Shown here in pieces: positions 28,871-37,168 of a stretch of 64,000 nt of DNA; position 1 is the stretch's first letter; every line of letters starts with the position of its first letter. Below the pieces are notes generated by a model. It saw nothing but the letters and a program-made list of their open reading frames with translations, had not been told where the DNA came from and ran no database searches. Origin of the DNA: Mycobacterium yunnanensis (lineage in GTDB: Bacteria > Actinomycetota > Actinomycetes > Mycobacteriales > Mycobacteriaceae); contig NZ_JACKVK010000004.1 in NCBI RefSeq assembly GCF_025823185.1, positions 124,001 to 188,000 of the forward strand. The letters run 5' to 3'. A program made the translations under genes and the position numbers.

Positions 28871-29452
28871 ATGACGACCGTCTCGTGGCTCGGCGACGCC
28901 GAGGCCAAACCGGCCCCCGGCGCACTGCGCCGAGTGCAGGCCCTGATCAACACCGTCGACCGGGAGTCGGGTCAAGACCGGCTGGCCGAGGCTGCCGACG
29001 CCGGCCCGTGGTTGGCGGCCAACGGGCTACTCGGGGTCGGGGAGACGCTCACCCGGCGCGATCTCGACGTGGTCATCGCGGTCAGGGAGGCCTTGCGCGC
29101 GTTGGTCATGCACAACGCAGGGGGACCGCCGCCCGACGATGCGGCCACGGCCGTCCTGCGTACCCTCGCCGACGACGGCGTCGTCCGCGTCTGCGTCGAC
29201 GGCAGTTCGGTGTCGCTGACGACTGATCGCATTTCGATGCGGGCGCGGCTGCTCGCGTTGCTCCTCGTCATCCGTGATGCCCAGCTCGACGGCACCTGGG
29301 GCCATCTGAAGACGTGTGCGAACGAGGCGTGCCTGTGGGTTTTCTTCGACCGTTCGCGCAACCACGGCGGAACGTGGTGCGACATGTCCACGTGCGGTAA
29401 CAAGCTCAAGAATCGCGACTTTCGTGCTCGGCAACGCCGGAGCACTCCCTAG
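28871..29452 (+). CDS. CGNR zinc-finger (ABATE-type) putative regulator
   Basis: 193 residues. The N-terminal part (LGDAEAKPAPGALRRVQALI; DLDVVIAVREALRALVMH) is the ABATE-type helical domain. The C-terminus holds paired cysteines, CANEAC and CDMSTC followed by GNK, the CGNR zinc finger with lysine in place of the final arginine. Such proteins are predicted stress or ligand-responsive transcription regulators. It probably controls itself and the divergent gene through the ATACCGGTCA repeats. It ends 4 bases inside the convergent CPBP gene. Confidence 0.82.
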   Translation: MTTVSWLGDAEAKPAPGALRRVQALINTVDRESGQDRLAEAADAGPWLAANGLLGVGETLTRRDLDVVIAVREALRALVMHNAGGPPPDDAATAVLRTLADDGVVRVCVDGSSVSLTTDRISMRARLLALLLVIRDAQLDGTWGHLKTCANEACLWVFFDRSRNHGGTWCDMSTCGNKLKNRDFRARQRRSTP

Positions 29453-30213
29453 GTCGAGAGGTGCCAGACCAGGGCCGCTGCGAGCGCCCCGAGACCGTTG
29501 AGGGACCAGTGGAGGGCAATCGGTGCGATGAGGCTGCCGCTGCGGCGGCGTAACCAGGTGAAGACGAAACCCGCTGCGCCGGTGGCAATCACGGCCATCA
29601 CGATGCCGGCGATCACACCGAGCACGCCGACGCCGAAGAGGTGCGAGAAGCCGACGTTGCTGCTCGTCAACCCGAATGAGGTTGCGATGTGCCACATGCC
29701 GAACAGCAGCGAGCCCGCCGCGGCGACCCCACGGAAGCCCCAAGCACGGTCCATGGCTCCGTGCAGGACGCCGCGGAATGCCAGCTCCTCCGGGATCACC
29801 GTCTGCAACGGGATGATGACCAGGGAGGCCAGCAGCGCACCGGAGATGGTGGCGTAGTGGTCGTTCATGAACATTGGCCGCGTCCACGGAAGAATCGCGC
29901 CGACGGCGATGACGGCCCCCACCAGTCCGACCGCCCCCGCGGCATACCACGCCCCGGAGCGCCAATTGTCACGGCCGAGGCCCAGTTCGCTCCACCCAAG
30001 GCCCCGCGAGCGCACCAGCAGAACCAAGCCGATCGCGGCCGCGGGCACCACCACGACGTTGGCCATGGGGGTGGTGAAGTGCGCCAGCAGATTGGTCGTC
30101 ACCAGCACGACGACCACGACACCCACGTCGACGTAGGTGCGAAAGTGGTGTAGCGCCGCCAGCTGACCGATCAGCGGGTGGGGCGGCGCATCGGCCGCGG
30201 CGGATTCGATCAT
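29449..30213 (-). CDS. CPBP-family intramembrane metalloprotease
   Basis: 254 residues with about seven to eight hydrophobic helices. The family's motifs are intact: EELAFRG at about 142-148 (the EExxxR motif), GMWHIATSF with the second histidine near 175, and a late ALHWSLNG. CPBP proteases (Rce1-like) act in the membrane on prenylated or bacteriocin-type peptides; the substrate here is unknown. ATG 30213 is chosen; a GTG at 30246 would add 11 residues and neither has a clear ribosome binding site. The gene is divergent from the CoA-transferase gene. Confidence 0.88.
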   Translation of the reverse strand: MIESAAADAPPHPLIGQLAALHHFRTYVDVGVVVVVLVTTNLLAHFTTPMANVVVVPAAAIGLVLLVRSRGLGWSELGLGRDNWRSGAWYAAGAVGLVGAVIAVGAILPWTRPMFMNDHYATISGALLASLVIIPLQTVIPEELAFRGVLHGAMDRAWGFRGVAAAGSLLFGMWHIATSFGLTSSNVGFSHLFGVGVLGVIAGIVMAVIATGAAGFVFTWLRRRSGSLIAPIALHWSLNGLGALAAALVWHLST

Positions 30214-30347
30214 GACCGCGCCAGCATACGTGAGCAGGCCGTTCACGCAGGTCGTCGTCGGCAGCCGCGACCCTGGCCGACGTTTCGTGCGCCGTGGATG
30301 GAGACCCGGCCCACAGCGGCACGGGCCGCTGCACGATACTGAGCCGC

Positions 30348-32750
30348 ATGCTTGACACCTGTCAGTTGCTTTCGGCGATGCGGGTGGTCGACGTCGGTGG
30401 TCCCGAGTCCGACGGTGTCAGCAGGATTCTCGCCGACCTGGGCGCCGACGTGCTCAAGGTCGAGGCGCCGGGCGGGGCGGCGCACCGCACGGCCACGCCG
30501 ACCGTGGCCGGATCGTCGGTCGCCTTCGCCCTCGACAACGCCAACAAGCGGAGCGTCGTGCTCGACCCGGCCGTCACGCGCGACCGGGACCGCTTTGCGG
30601 CCCTCGTCGCCGAGGCCGACGTCCTCGTCGACGGCGGCGGTGCACTCGGTGCCGCGGCCTTCGGACAGGCGGCCGCTGAGGTGACGCGACGCCACGAACA
30701 CCTCGTCGCCCTGGAGATGAGCGACTTCGGGACGACGGGTCCGCGTGCGAACTGGCGGGCCACCGACGCCGTGCTCTACGCGATGTCGACGGCGCTGTCG
30801 CGGTCCGGCCCCACGACGGGACGCCCGGTGTTGCCCCCAACAGGGCTGGCCACCTCGACGGCAGCCGTGCAGGCCGCGTGGGTGGTGCTCGTCGCCTATT
30901 ACGACCGATTGCGCTGCGGCCGCGGCGATTACGTCGACTTCTCGCGCTACGAGGCCGTCGTGCAGTGCCTCGACCCGCCGTTCGGTTCGGAGGGGCAGGC
31001 CGCGTCAGGGCAGAAGCAGTCTCGCGACCTGTGGCGGGGTCGGCCGCGCAACCAGCAGATCTACCCGACGTTCCCGTGCGCGGACGGCTTCGTCCGCATC
31101 TGCCTGCTCTCGCCCCGGCAGTGGCATGGCATGCGCGCCTGGCTCGGCGAACCCGAGCAGTTTGCGGATCCGAAGTTCGAGACCATCGTGGCCCGGTTCC
31201 TCGCCTCGGACGAACTCAACGCCGCCATCGCAGACCTCTTCGCCCGGCAGACGATGGACGCGCTGGTGGCCGAGGGGCAGCGCCGCGGCGTGCCCATCGC
31301 CGCGGTGTACACACCCGCCGAGGCGCTGGGCTCTGAGCACTTCCGAGCAGTCGGAGCGCTCACCGACGTTCAGATCGGCGTCGGTGCAACGCTTCCCGTG
31401 CCCGCCGGTTCCTTCGTCGTCGACGGCCGCCGATCCGGCATCTCGCGGCCCCATCCGGAGCCGGGGAGCGACGAGAGTCGGTGGCGTACGGGCGATCGTC
31501 CGCCCGTGACGCCGCCCGACGAGACCGCGCGGGCCCCGCTGACAGGTTTGCGGGTCCTGGACCTCGGCGTGATCGTGGCGGGCGGTGAGCTCGGCCGGCT
31601 GTTCGCCGACATGGGCGCCGAGGTCATCAAGGTGGAGAGCAAGGCCTACCCCGACGGGTTACGCCAGAGCCCGCCAGGTCAACCCATGAGCAGATCGTGG
31701 GCGCTGACCCATCGCAACGAGGTCAGCCTGGGCCTGGATCTGCGCTCACCCGACGGCGCCGAGCTGTTCCGGCGGCTGGTGGCGGCATCCGATGCGGTGT
31801 TCGCGAACTTCAAGCCGGGAACCCTTGCCGCGCTTGGCTTCTCCTATGAGGAGCTGACCAAGGTCAACCCCCGCATCGTGCTGGCCGAGAGCAGCGCGTT
31901 CGGATCGACCGGGCCGTGGAGCGAGCGAATGGGGTACGGCCCGCTGGTCCGCGCCACCACCGGAGTCAGCCGGCTGTGGGCGTCCGCGGACCCCGAGGAC
32001 ACCGGGTTCTACGACGCGACGACGATCTTCCCCGACCACGTCGTCGCTCGGATCACCGCCATCGCCGCCCTTGCGGCGTTGATCGCTCGTACCGACACGG
32101 GCGGCCACGTCCACGTGTCGCAGGCCGAGGCCGCGGTGAACCAATTGGCCACCTCCTACGTCGTCGAGGCCGCGAAGGCAGCCGGCTTCCACGTGGCGGA
32201 CGACGACGCGCTGCACGCCGTCTACCCGTGTGCGGGGGAGGACGAGTGGTGCGTGGTCTCGGTGCGCTCGGCAGAGGATCGCGCCGCGCTGGCCGCCACG
32301 TTCGGTCTCGAAGCGTTGCCCGCCGACGCGACGGCGCTGCAGCAGTGCGTCGCCGCGTGGACGGCGGTGCGGGACAAGGCCGAAGCCGTCGAGGCGTTGC
32401 AGCGGGCGGGCGTGCCGGCGGGCTCGATGCACCGTGCAGTCGACGTGCTCGGCGACCCGCAGCTGACCTTCCGCAAGCTCTACGCCGACATGGTGCACCC
32501 GCTGTTCGCGGCCCCCATGCCGAGCGAGACCCATCCGGCACACTTCCGGCGCATCGCCGACGCGCCGCTGCGGCCCGCCCCGATGCCGGGGGAGCACACC
32601 CGCCAGATCGCCTGTGAGGTCCTGAGTCTCGACGCGGTGGAGATCGAGCGTCTGATCGCCGCCGGTGTGCTGTTCACCCACGACGAGACGACGACGGCGT
32701 ATGCAAGTCCATCCACCGCGTCGGCCCCGCCTGACGCGCCGAGCAGTTGA
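30348..32750 (+). CDS. Tandem-domain CaiB/BaiF (family III) CoA transferase
   Basis: 800 residues, about twice the usual CaiB length, because two family III domains are joined. Domain 1 (1-380) opens LSAMRVVDVGGPESDGVSRI and LADLGADVLKVEAPGG. Domain 2 (about 400-785) opens PLTGLRVLDLGVIVAGGELG and FADMGAEVIKVESKAYPDG. Both have the catalytic-region RATTG or equivalent. Family III enzymes transfer CoA between acids; the two halves would form an intramolecular version of the normal interlocked dimer. The neighbouring thiolase-like gene, 8 bases on, suggests acyl-CoA catabolism, perhaps of a branched or cyclic acid. Start ATG 30348 is chosen over an upstream in-frame codon because family similarity begins there. 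Confidence 0.87.
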   Translation: MLDTCQLLSAMRVVDVGGPESDGVSRILADLGADVLKVEAPGGAAHRTATPTVAGSSVAFALDNANKRSVVLDPAVTRDRDRFAALVAEADVLVDGGGALGAAAFGQAAAEVTRRHEHLVALEMSDFGTTGPRANWRATDAVLYAMSTALSRSGPTTGRPVLPPTGLATSTAAVQAAWVVLVAYYDRLRCGRGDYVDFSRYEAVVQCLDPPFGSEGQAASGQKQSRDLWRGRPRNQQIYPTFPCADGFVRICLLSPRQWHGMRAWLGEPEQFADPKFETIVARFLASDELNAAIADLFARQTMDALVAEGQRRGVPIAAVYTPAEALGSEHFRAVGALTDVQIGVGATLPVPAGSFVVDGRRSGISRPHPEPGSDESRWRTGDRPPVTPPDETARAPLTGLRVLDLGVIVAGGELGRLFADMGAEVIKVESKAYPDGLRQSPPGQPMSRSWALTHRNEVSLGLDLRSPDGAELFRRLVAASDAVFANFKPGTLAALGFSYEELTKVNPRIVLAESSAFGSTGPWSERMGYGPLVRATTGVSRLWASADPEDTGFYDATTIFPDHVVARITAIAALAALIARTDTGGHVHVSQAEAAVNQLATSYVVEAAKAAGFHVADDDALHAVYPCAGEDEWCVVSVRSAEDRAALAATFGLEALPADATALQQCVAAWTAVRDKAEAVEALQRAGVPAGSMHRAVDVLGDPQLTFRKLYADMVHPLFAAPMPSETHPAHFRRIADAPLRPAPMPGEHTRQIACEVLSLDAVEIERLIAAGVLFTHDETTTAYASPSTASAPPDAPSS

Positions 32751-32758
32751 GGCCACCC

Positions 32759-34231
32759 ATGTCACTCGATCCCCGCACTCCCGTTCTCGTCGCCTACGGT
32801 CAGGTCAACCAGCACGACAGCGACCCCGCCGTCGAGCCCGTCGACCTGATGGAGCGCGCCGCCCGGGCCGCCGCCGAGCCTCGGGTGCTGGCCGCCGTCG
32901 ACTCGGTCCGCATCGTCAACCTGCTGTCCTGGCGCTACCGCAATCCCGGCTTACTCCTGGCGGAGCGGCTCGGGGCGACCCGGGCCGACGGGCGCTACAC
33001 CGCCATCGGCGGCAACGTACCGCAGTCTCTGGTCAACCAGGCGTGCCTCGACATCGCCGCCAGCGACGCGGACACCGTGCTGATCGCGGGAGCCGAGACG
33101 TGGCGCACCCGAACCAAGGTGCGCGCGGCGGGCGGCACGCTCGACTACACCAAGCAGGACGACTCGGTGCCCGTCCCGCAAGGCGGCGACGAGGAATTCA
33201 TCCTGGCCGGGCCGGTCGAGCTTCGCATCCACCTCGACCGACCGTCCTACGTCTACCCATTGTTCGAGCAGGCGCTGCGCATCTCGGCGGGGGAGGCGCC
33301 CGAGGCGCATCGGCGCCGGATCGGCGAGCTGTGGGCCGGGTTCAGCGCGGTGGCGCAGGGCAATCCGCATGCCTGGAACCGCGACGCCGTCAGCGCGGAG
33401 GACATCTCCGAACCCAGCACGGGCAACCGGATGATCAGCTGGCCGTACACCAAATTGATGAATTCCAACAACATGGTCGACCAGGGCGCGGTGCTCATCC
33501 TGACGTCGGTGGAGAAGGCCCGGGAGCTCCAGATCCCCACCGACCGTTGGGTGTTCCCGTATGCCGGAACCGACGCGCACGACACCTATCTGATCGCCGA
33601 GCGGGCCGAGCTGGACCGGTCGCCTGCCATCCGCATCGCGGGCGGTCGCGCGCTCGAGTTGGCCGGCAAGGGCGTCGACGACATGGACTTCGTCGACCTG
33701 TACTCCTGCTTTCCCTCCGCGGTGCAGGTCGCGGCGCGTGAACTCGGACTGCCGCTCGACGGCGAGCGGGCGCTGACCGTCACCGGCGGACTGACCTTCG
33801 CCGGCGGGCCGTGGAACAACTACGTCACCCATTCCATCGCGACGATGGCCGAGCACCTGGTGGCCTCGCCTGGCGCGCTGGGTCTTGTCACGGCCAACGG
33901 CGGTTACCTGACCAAGCACAGCTTCGGCGTGTATGGCACGGAACCGCCGTCGAGTGAGTTCCGCTGGGAGGACGTGCAATCCGCCGTCGACGCCGAGCCG
34001 ACCCGGGTCGCGGAGGATCACTGGGAGGGCGTCGGGACCGTCGAGTCGTGGACGACCCCGGTCAGCCGTGACGGCGCCGCCGAGAAGGTGTTCCTCGCGG
34101 TGCGTACGCCGTCGGACACCCGGGCTCTGGCCGTGATCACCGACGAGTCGGAGGCCGAGGCCAGCACCCGTGACGACCTCGCGGGTGTGAAGGTTCGGGT
34201 CGACGAGGACGGCACGGCCCACCTCCTCTAG
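32759..34231 (+). CDS. Thiolase-like acetyl-CoA acetyltransferase-family protein
   Basis: 490 residues with the thiolase fold: LGATRADGRYTAIGGNVPQS, IAASDADTVLIAGAETW, DFVDLYSCFPSAVQVAA and GLVTANGGYLTKHSFGVYG. The nucleophilic cysteine of true thiolases (in NxxCxSG) is not present at the aligned place, which reads GGNVPQSL. The C-terminal CxGGG motif reads TANGGYLTK. Related mycobacterial proteins are named acetyl-CoA acetyltransferase and resemble SCP-x-type thiolases; some act in sterol or fatty acid side-chain removal with a partner. With the tandem CoA transferase upstream it probably forms a two-gene operon, ended by the hairpin at 34233. Confidence 0.83.
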   Translation: MSLDPRTPVLVAYGQVNQHDSDPAVEPVDLMERAARAAAEPRVLAAVDSVRIVNLLSWRYRNPGLLLAERLGATRADGRYTAIGGNVPQSLVNQACLDIAASDADTVLIAGAETWRTRTKVRAAGGTLDYTKQDDSVPVPQGGDEEFILAGPVELRIHLDRPSYVYPLFEQALRISAGEAPEAHRRRIGELWAGFSAVAQGNPHAWNRDAVSAEDISEPSTGNRMISWPYTKLMNSNNMVDQGAVLILTSVEKARELQIPTDRWVFPYAGTDAHDTYLIAERAELDRSPAIRIAGGRALELAGKGVDDMDFVDLYSCFPSAVQVAARELGLPLDGERALTVTGGLTFAGGPWNNYVTHSIATMAEHLVASPGALGLVTANGGYLTKHSFGVYGTEPPSSEFRWEDVQSAVDAEPTRVAEDHWEGVGTVESWTTPVSRDGAAEKVFLAVRTPSDTRALAVITDESEAEASTRDDLAGVKVRVDEDGTAHLL

Positions 34232-34232
34232 C

Positions 34233-34281
34233 GATTTGGGCGTGATCACCGGCGGTGAGCGCCGGTGATCACGCCGAAATC
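34233..34281 (+). terminator. Long inverted repeat, probable terminator
   Basis: Arms 34233-34254 and 34260-34281 pair over 22 positions with one mismatch, loop GTGAG. No T-run follows. It separates the CoA-transferase operon from the rhamnose operon; a protein-binding role is also possible because the TGATCA core is palindromic. Confidence 0.6.
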
Positions 34282-34286
34282 ACCTG

Positions 34287-34315
34287 TTGACTTCGCCGCC
34301 GCAGCTGCCTACGGT
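34287..34315 (+). promoter_or_regulatory. Promoter of the rhamnose operon
   Basis: TTGACT (34287-34292), 17-base spacer, TACGGT (34310-34315). The predicted start of transcription is near 34322, 38 bases before rhaM. Confidence 0.5.
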
Positions 34316-34330
34316 GAGCGGGGTCACCAT

Positions 34331-34344
34331 TTGAAACGTTTCAA
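34331..34344. promoter_or_regulatory. LacI-type operator
   Basis: TTGAAACGTTTCAA is a perfect 14-base palindrome with the central CG usual for LacI-family operators. It lies about 10-20 bases after the predicted transcription start, so repressor binding would block elongation. The LacI-family gene at 41936 ends the same operon and is the likely partner. Confidence 0.75.
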
Positions 34345-34359
34345 TCGCACGGGAGCGTC

Positions 34360-34686
34360 ATGAGTCAGCGGGTGTGCTTCGTCCTTCACCTCAAGCCCGA
34401 CCGGGTCGACGAGTACGTGGCCGCCCACGAGCACGTGTGGCCCGACATGCTGGACGCGCTGAGAAACGCCGGCTGGCACGACTATTCGCTGTTCGTCCGT
34501 CCCGAGGACGGGCTCGTCGTCGGGTATCTGGAGACCGACGACTTCGCCGCCGCCCAAGCGCGCATGGCGGCGACCGAGGTCAACGCCCGCTGGCAGGCTC
34601 AGATGGCCGACTTCTTCGACCATCCGGCCGGCGTCGCGCCCGACCAGGCGATGACCCCGCTCACCGAGTACTTCCACCTCCACTGA
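34360..34686 (+). CDS. rhaM: L-rhamnose mutarotase
   Basis: 108 residues of the RhaM/UPF0734 family: QRVCFVLHLKPDRVDEYVAA, HEHVWPDMLDALRNAGWHDY and a C-terminal PLTEYFHL. It interconverts alpha and beta anomers of L-rhamnose so that the isomerase receives the right form. First gene of the operon, with GGGAG before the ATG. Length matches E. coli RhaM (104) closely. Confidence 0.95.
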   Translation: MSQRVCFVLHLKPDRVDEYVAAHEHVWPDMLDALRNAGWHDYSLFVRPEDGLVVGYLETDDFAAAQARMAATEVNARWQAQMADFFDHPAGVAPDQAMTPLTEYFHLH

Positions 34687-34694
34687 AGGAACCC

Positions 34695-36026
34695 ATGAGA
34701 ATCGGAGCAGGCAGCACCACCGGATGGCGGGCGACCATCGCCGTCGCCATGTCGAACTACATCGAGGCCGGCTCGATCATCGCGATCGCCACCAGCCTGG
34801 CGTTCTGGCAGTCGGAGTTCCACCTCGGCGACTTCGCCGTCGGCCTGCTTGCGGCGTTGAGCGCCAATGCCTTTGGTGCCGCCATCGGTGCCATTCTCGG
34901 TGGCCCACTGTGCGACCGGTACGGCCGCAAGGCCATCTACACCTATGACCTCCTGGTCTACATGGCGGGCGTGCTGCTGGCGGCGTTCGCCGTGAACTAC
35001 GCGATGCTGCTGGCGGCATTCGTGGTGACCGGCGTCGCCGTCGGCGCAGGAGTCCCGGCATCGTGGACCTACATCGCCGAGCAGGCGCCGACCGAGGGGC
35101 GCGCCAAACACGTGGGCACCGCCCAGCTGGCCTGGTCGGCCGGCCCGCTGATCGGGTTCGCGTTGGCCGCCGCCCTGGCGCCGCTGGGTCTACTCGGATC
35201 GCGCCTGATCTTCGTGCATCTCTTCGTGGTCGCCGCGATCGTCTGGTGGGTACGCCAGGGTCTCGCGGAGTCGACGATCTGGACCGAAGAGGGGCGCGCG
35301 GGAGACGTCGCGGTCGGCGTGCGCGGGGTGCGCGGGTTGTTCTCGCGCAAGGTCAACGTCACCGCCCTGTTGTTCCTGGGCGGCATCTACCTGTTCTGGA
35401 ACACCGTCGCCGGGCAGGCGGGCATCTTCATGCCTCGCGTCTACGACGCCGCGGGCCTGCACAGTGCGATGGCCCAGAACATGCTGCAGGTCCTGGTGTG
35501 GGGCTGCACCGTCGCCGCCACCTACTTCGGCTTCATGCGCTTCGCCGATCACATGTCCCAACGGCTGCTCTACGTCATCGGCGCCGCTCTCGGCATCGCG
35601 GGCTGGGTCGTGCTGGTGGCGTTCACCGACGGCGGGGTGCCGACGATGTTGGCCTTCGCGGTGCTGTGGGGTGTCTCGGCGGGCATCGGGGCGCAGGCGT
35701 TCTACGGCCTCTGGGCCAGTGAGCTGTTCGCCACCCCATACCGGGCCAGCGCTCAGGGCGTGATGTTCTGCGTGGTGCGCAGCTTCACCGGCGTGTTGAG
35801 TTACTTCTTCCCGACCTTGCTGACATTGACGGGGCTGACCGGGGTGGGGCTGCTGCTCATCGGACTGCTCGTGGTGGCGCTGGTCATCGGCGCGGTGTGG
35901 GCCCCGCAGACCCGGGGTAAGACGTTGCGAGAGATCGAACTCGAGCGGTACGGCCCGCAGGCGAGCGCCGCGACGGACAATGTTGGCATGACGAGCCCGA
36001 CCGCGACGGAGGTGGCAGCCAAGTGA
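34695..36026 (+). CDS. MFS transporter, probable L-rhamnose uptake
   Basis: 443 residues with twelve predicted helices. The loop 2-3 signature GGPLCDRYGRKAIYTYD and GVPASWTYIAEQAPTEGRAK are those of sugar-porter-like major facilitators. Start ATG 34695 follows AAGGA 4 bases after rhaM; its stop overlaps the rhaI GTG by four bases. Substrate is inferred from the operon: it is the only transporter among the rhamnose genes. It is not similar to E. coli RhaT. Confidence 0.88.
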   Translation: MRIGAGSTTGWRATIAVAMSNYIEAGSIIAIATSLAFWQSEFHLGDFAVGLLAALSANAFGAAIGAILGGPLCDRYGRKAIYTYDLLVYMAGVLLAAFAVNYAMLLAAFVVTGVAVGAGVPASWTYIAEQAPTEGRAKHVGTAQLAWSAGPLIGFALAAALAPLGLLGSRLIFVHLFVVAAIVWWVRQGLAESTIWTEEGRAGDVAVGVRGVRGLFSRKVNVTALLFLGGIYLFWNTVAGQAGIFMPRVYDAAGLHSAMAQNMLQVLVWGCTVAATYFGFMRFADHMSQRLLYVIGAALGIAGWVVLVAFTDGGVPTMLAFAVLWGVSAGIGAQAFYGLWASELFATPYRASAQGVMFCVVRSFTGVLSYFFPTLLTLTGLTGVGLLLIGLLVVALVIGAVWAPQTRGKTLREIELERYGPQASAATDNVGMTSPTATEVAAK

Positions 36027-37168
36027 ACCTGCTCGACAACGTGGCCATCGAGCTTCCCTCATGGGCCTTCGGAAACTCCGGCACGCGGTTCAAGGTCTTC
36101 GGCACGCCGGGCACGCCGCGCACCGTGGAGGAGAAGATCGCCGACGCGGCGACGGTGCACCGCTTCACCGGAATGGCGCCGACGGTGGCACTGCACATTC
36201 CGTGGGACCGGGTCGACGATTACACAGCTCTCGCCGCCTACGCCGCCGACCACGGGGTGGCGCTGGGCACGATCAACTCCAACACCTTTCAGGACGACGA
36301 CTACAAGTTCGGCAGCCTGACCCACGTGGACGAGACGGTGCGCAAGAAGGCGATCGACCACCACCTGGCGTGCATCGAGATCATGAATCAGACCGGATCC
36401 CAGGATCTAAAGATTTGGCTGGCCGACGGCACCAACTATCCCGGCCAAGGCGACATCCGGGGCCGGCAGGATCGGTTGGCCGAGTCGCTGGCGGCGATCT
36501 ACCAGCACATTGGCGAGGGTCAGCGAATGGTGTTGGAGTACAAGTTCTTCGAACCCGCGATGTACATGACCGACGTGCCGGATTGGGGCACCTCCTATGC
36601 GCAGGTCTCGGCGCTCGGCGACCGCGCCAAGGTCTGCTTGGACACCGGACACCACGCGCCGGGCACCAACATCGAGTTCATCGTCGCGCAGTTGCTGCGG
36701 CTCGGAAAGCTGGGGTCCTTCGACTTCAACTCCCGCTTCTACGCCGACGACGACCTCATCGTCGGGGCGGCGGACCCATTTCAACTCTTCCGCATCATGT
36801 TCGAGGTGATCCGCGGGGGGGGACTTGGCAAGGACAGCGATCTCGCGTTGATGCTCGACCAGTGCCACAACGTGGAGGCCAAGATCCCCGGGCAGATCCG
36901 CTCGGTGCTCAACGTCGCCGAGATGACTGCCAGGGCGCAGCTCGTCGACGCGGATGCGCTGACCGCCGCGCAGGAGGCCGGTGACGTGCTCGGCGCCAAC
37001 GAGATCTTCATGGACGCCTTCTACACCGACGTCCGCCCGGCGATGGCGCAGTGGCGTGCCGATCGGGGCCTACCCGAGAACCCGATGCGTGCCTTCGCCG
37101 AATCCGGTTACCAGGACACCGTCGTCGCCGAGCGCGTCGGCGGCACTCAATCTTCGTGGGGAGCATGA
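36023..37168 (+). CDS. rhaI: L-rhamnose isomerase (RhaI type)
   Basis: 381 residues from GTG. It belongs to the xylose-isomerase-like barrel family typified by Pseudomonas stutzeri rhamnose isomerase: FGNSGTRFKVFGTPGTPRTV, INSNTFQDDDYKFGSLTHVD, LWLADGTNYPGQGD-like KIWLADGTNYPGQGDIRGRQ, the metal-binding CLDTGHHAPGTNIEF and FDFNSRFYADDDLIVGA. It converts L-rhamnose to L-rhamnulose. Starts and stops overlap with both neighbours (GTGA, ATGA). Confidence 0.95.
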   Translation: MNLLDNVAIELPSWAFGNSGTRFKVFGTPGTPRTVEEKIADAATVHRFTGMAPTVALHIPWDRVDDYTALAAYAADHGVALGTINSNTFQDDDYKFGSLTHVDETVRKKAIDHHLACIEIMNQTGSQDLKIWLADGTNYPGQGDIRGRQDRLAESLAAIYQHIGEGQRMVLEYKFFEPAMYMTDVPDWGTSYAQVSALGDRAKVCLDTGHHAPGTNIEFIVAQLLRLGKLGSFDFNSRFYADDDLIVGAADPFQLFRIMFEVIRGGGLGKDSDLALMLDQCHNVEAKIPGQIRSVLNVAEMTARAQLVDADALTAAQEAGDVLGANEIFMDAFYTDVRPAMAQWRADRGLPENPMRAFAESGYQDTVVAERVGGTQSSWGA

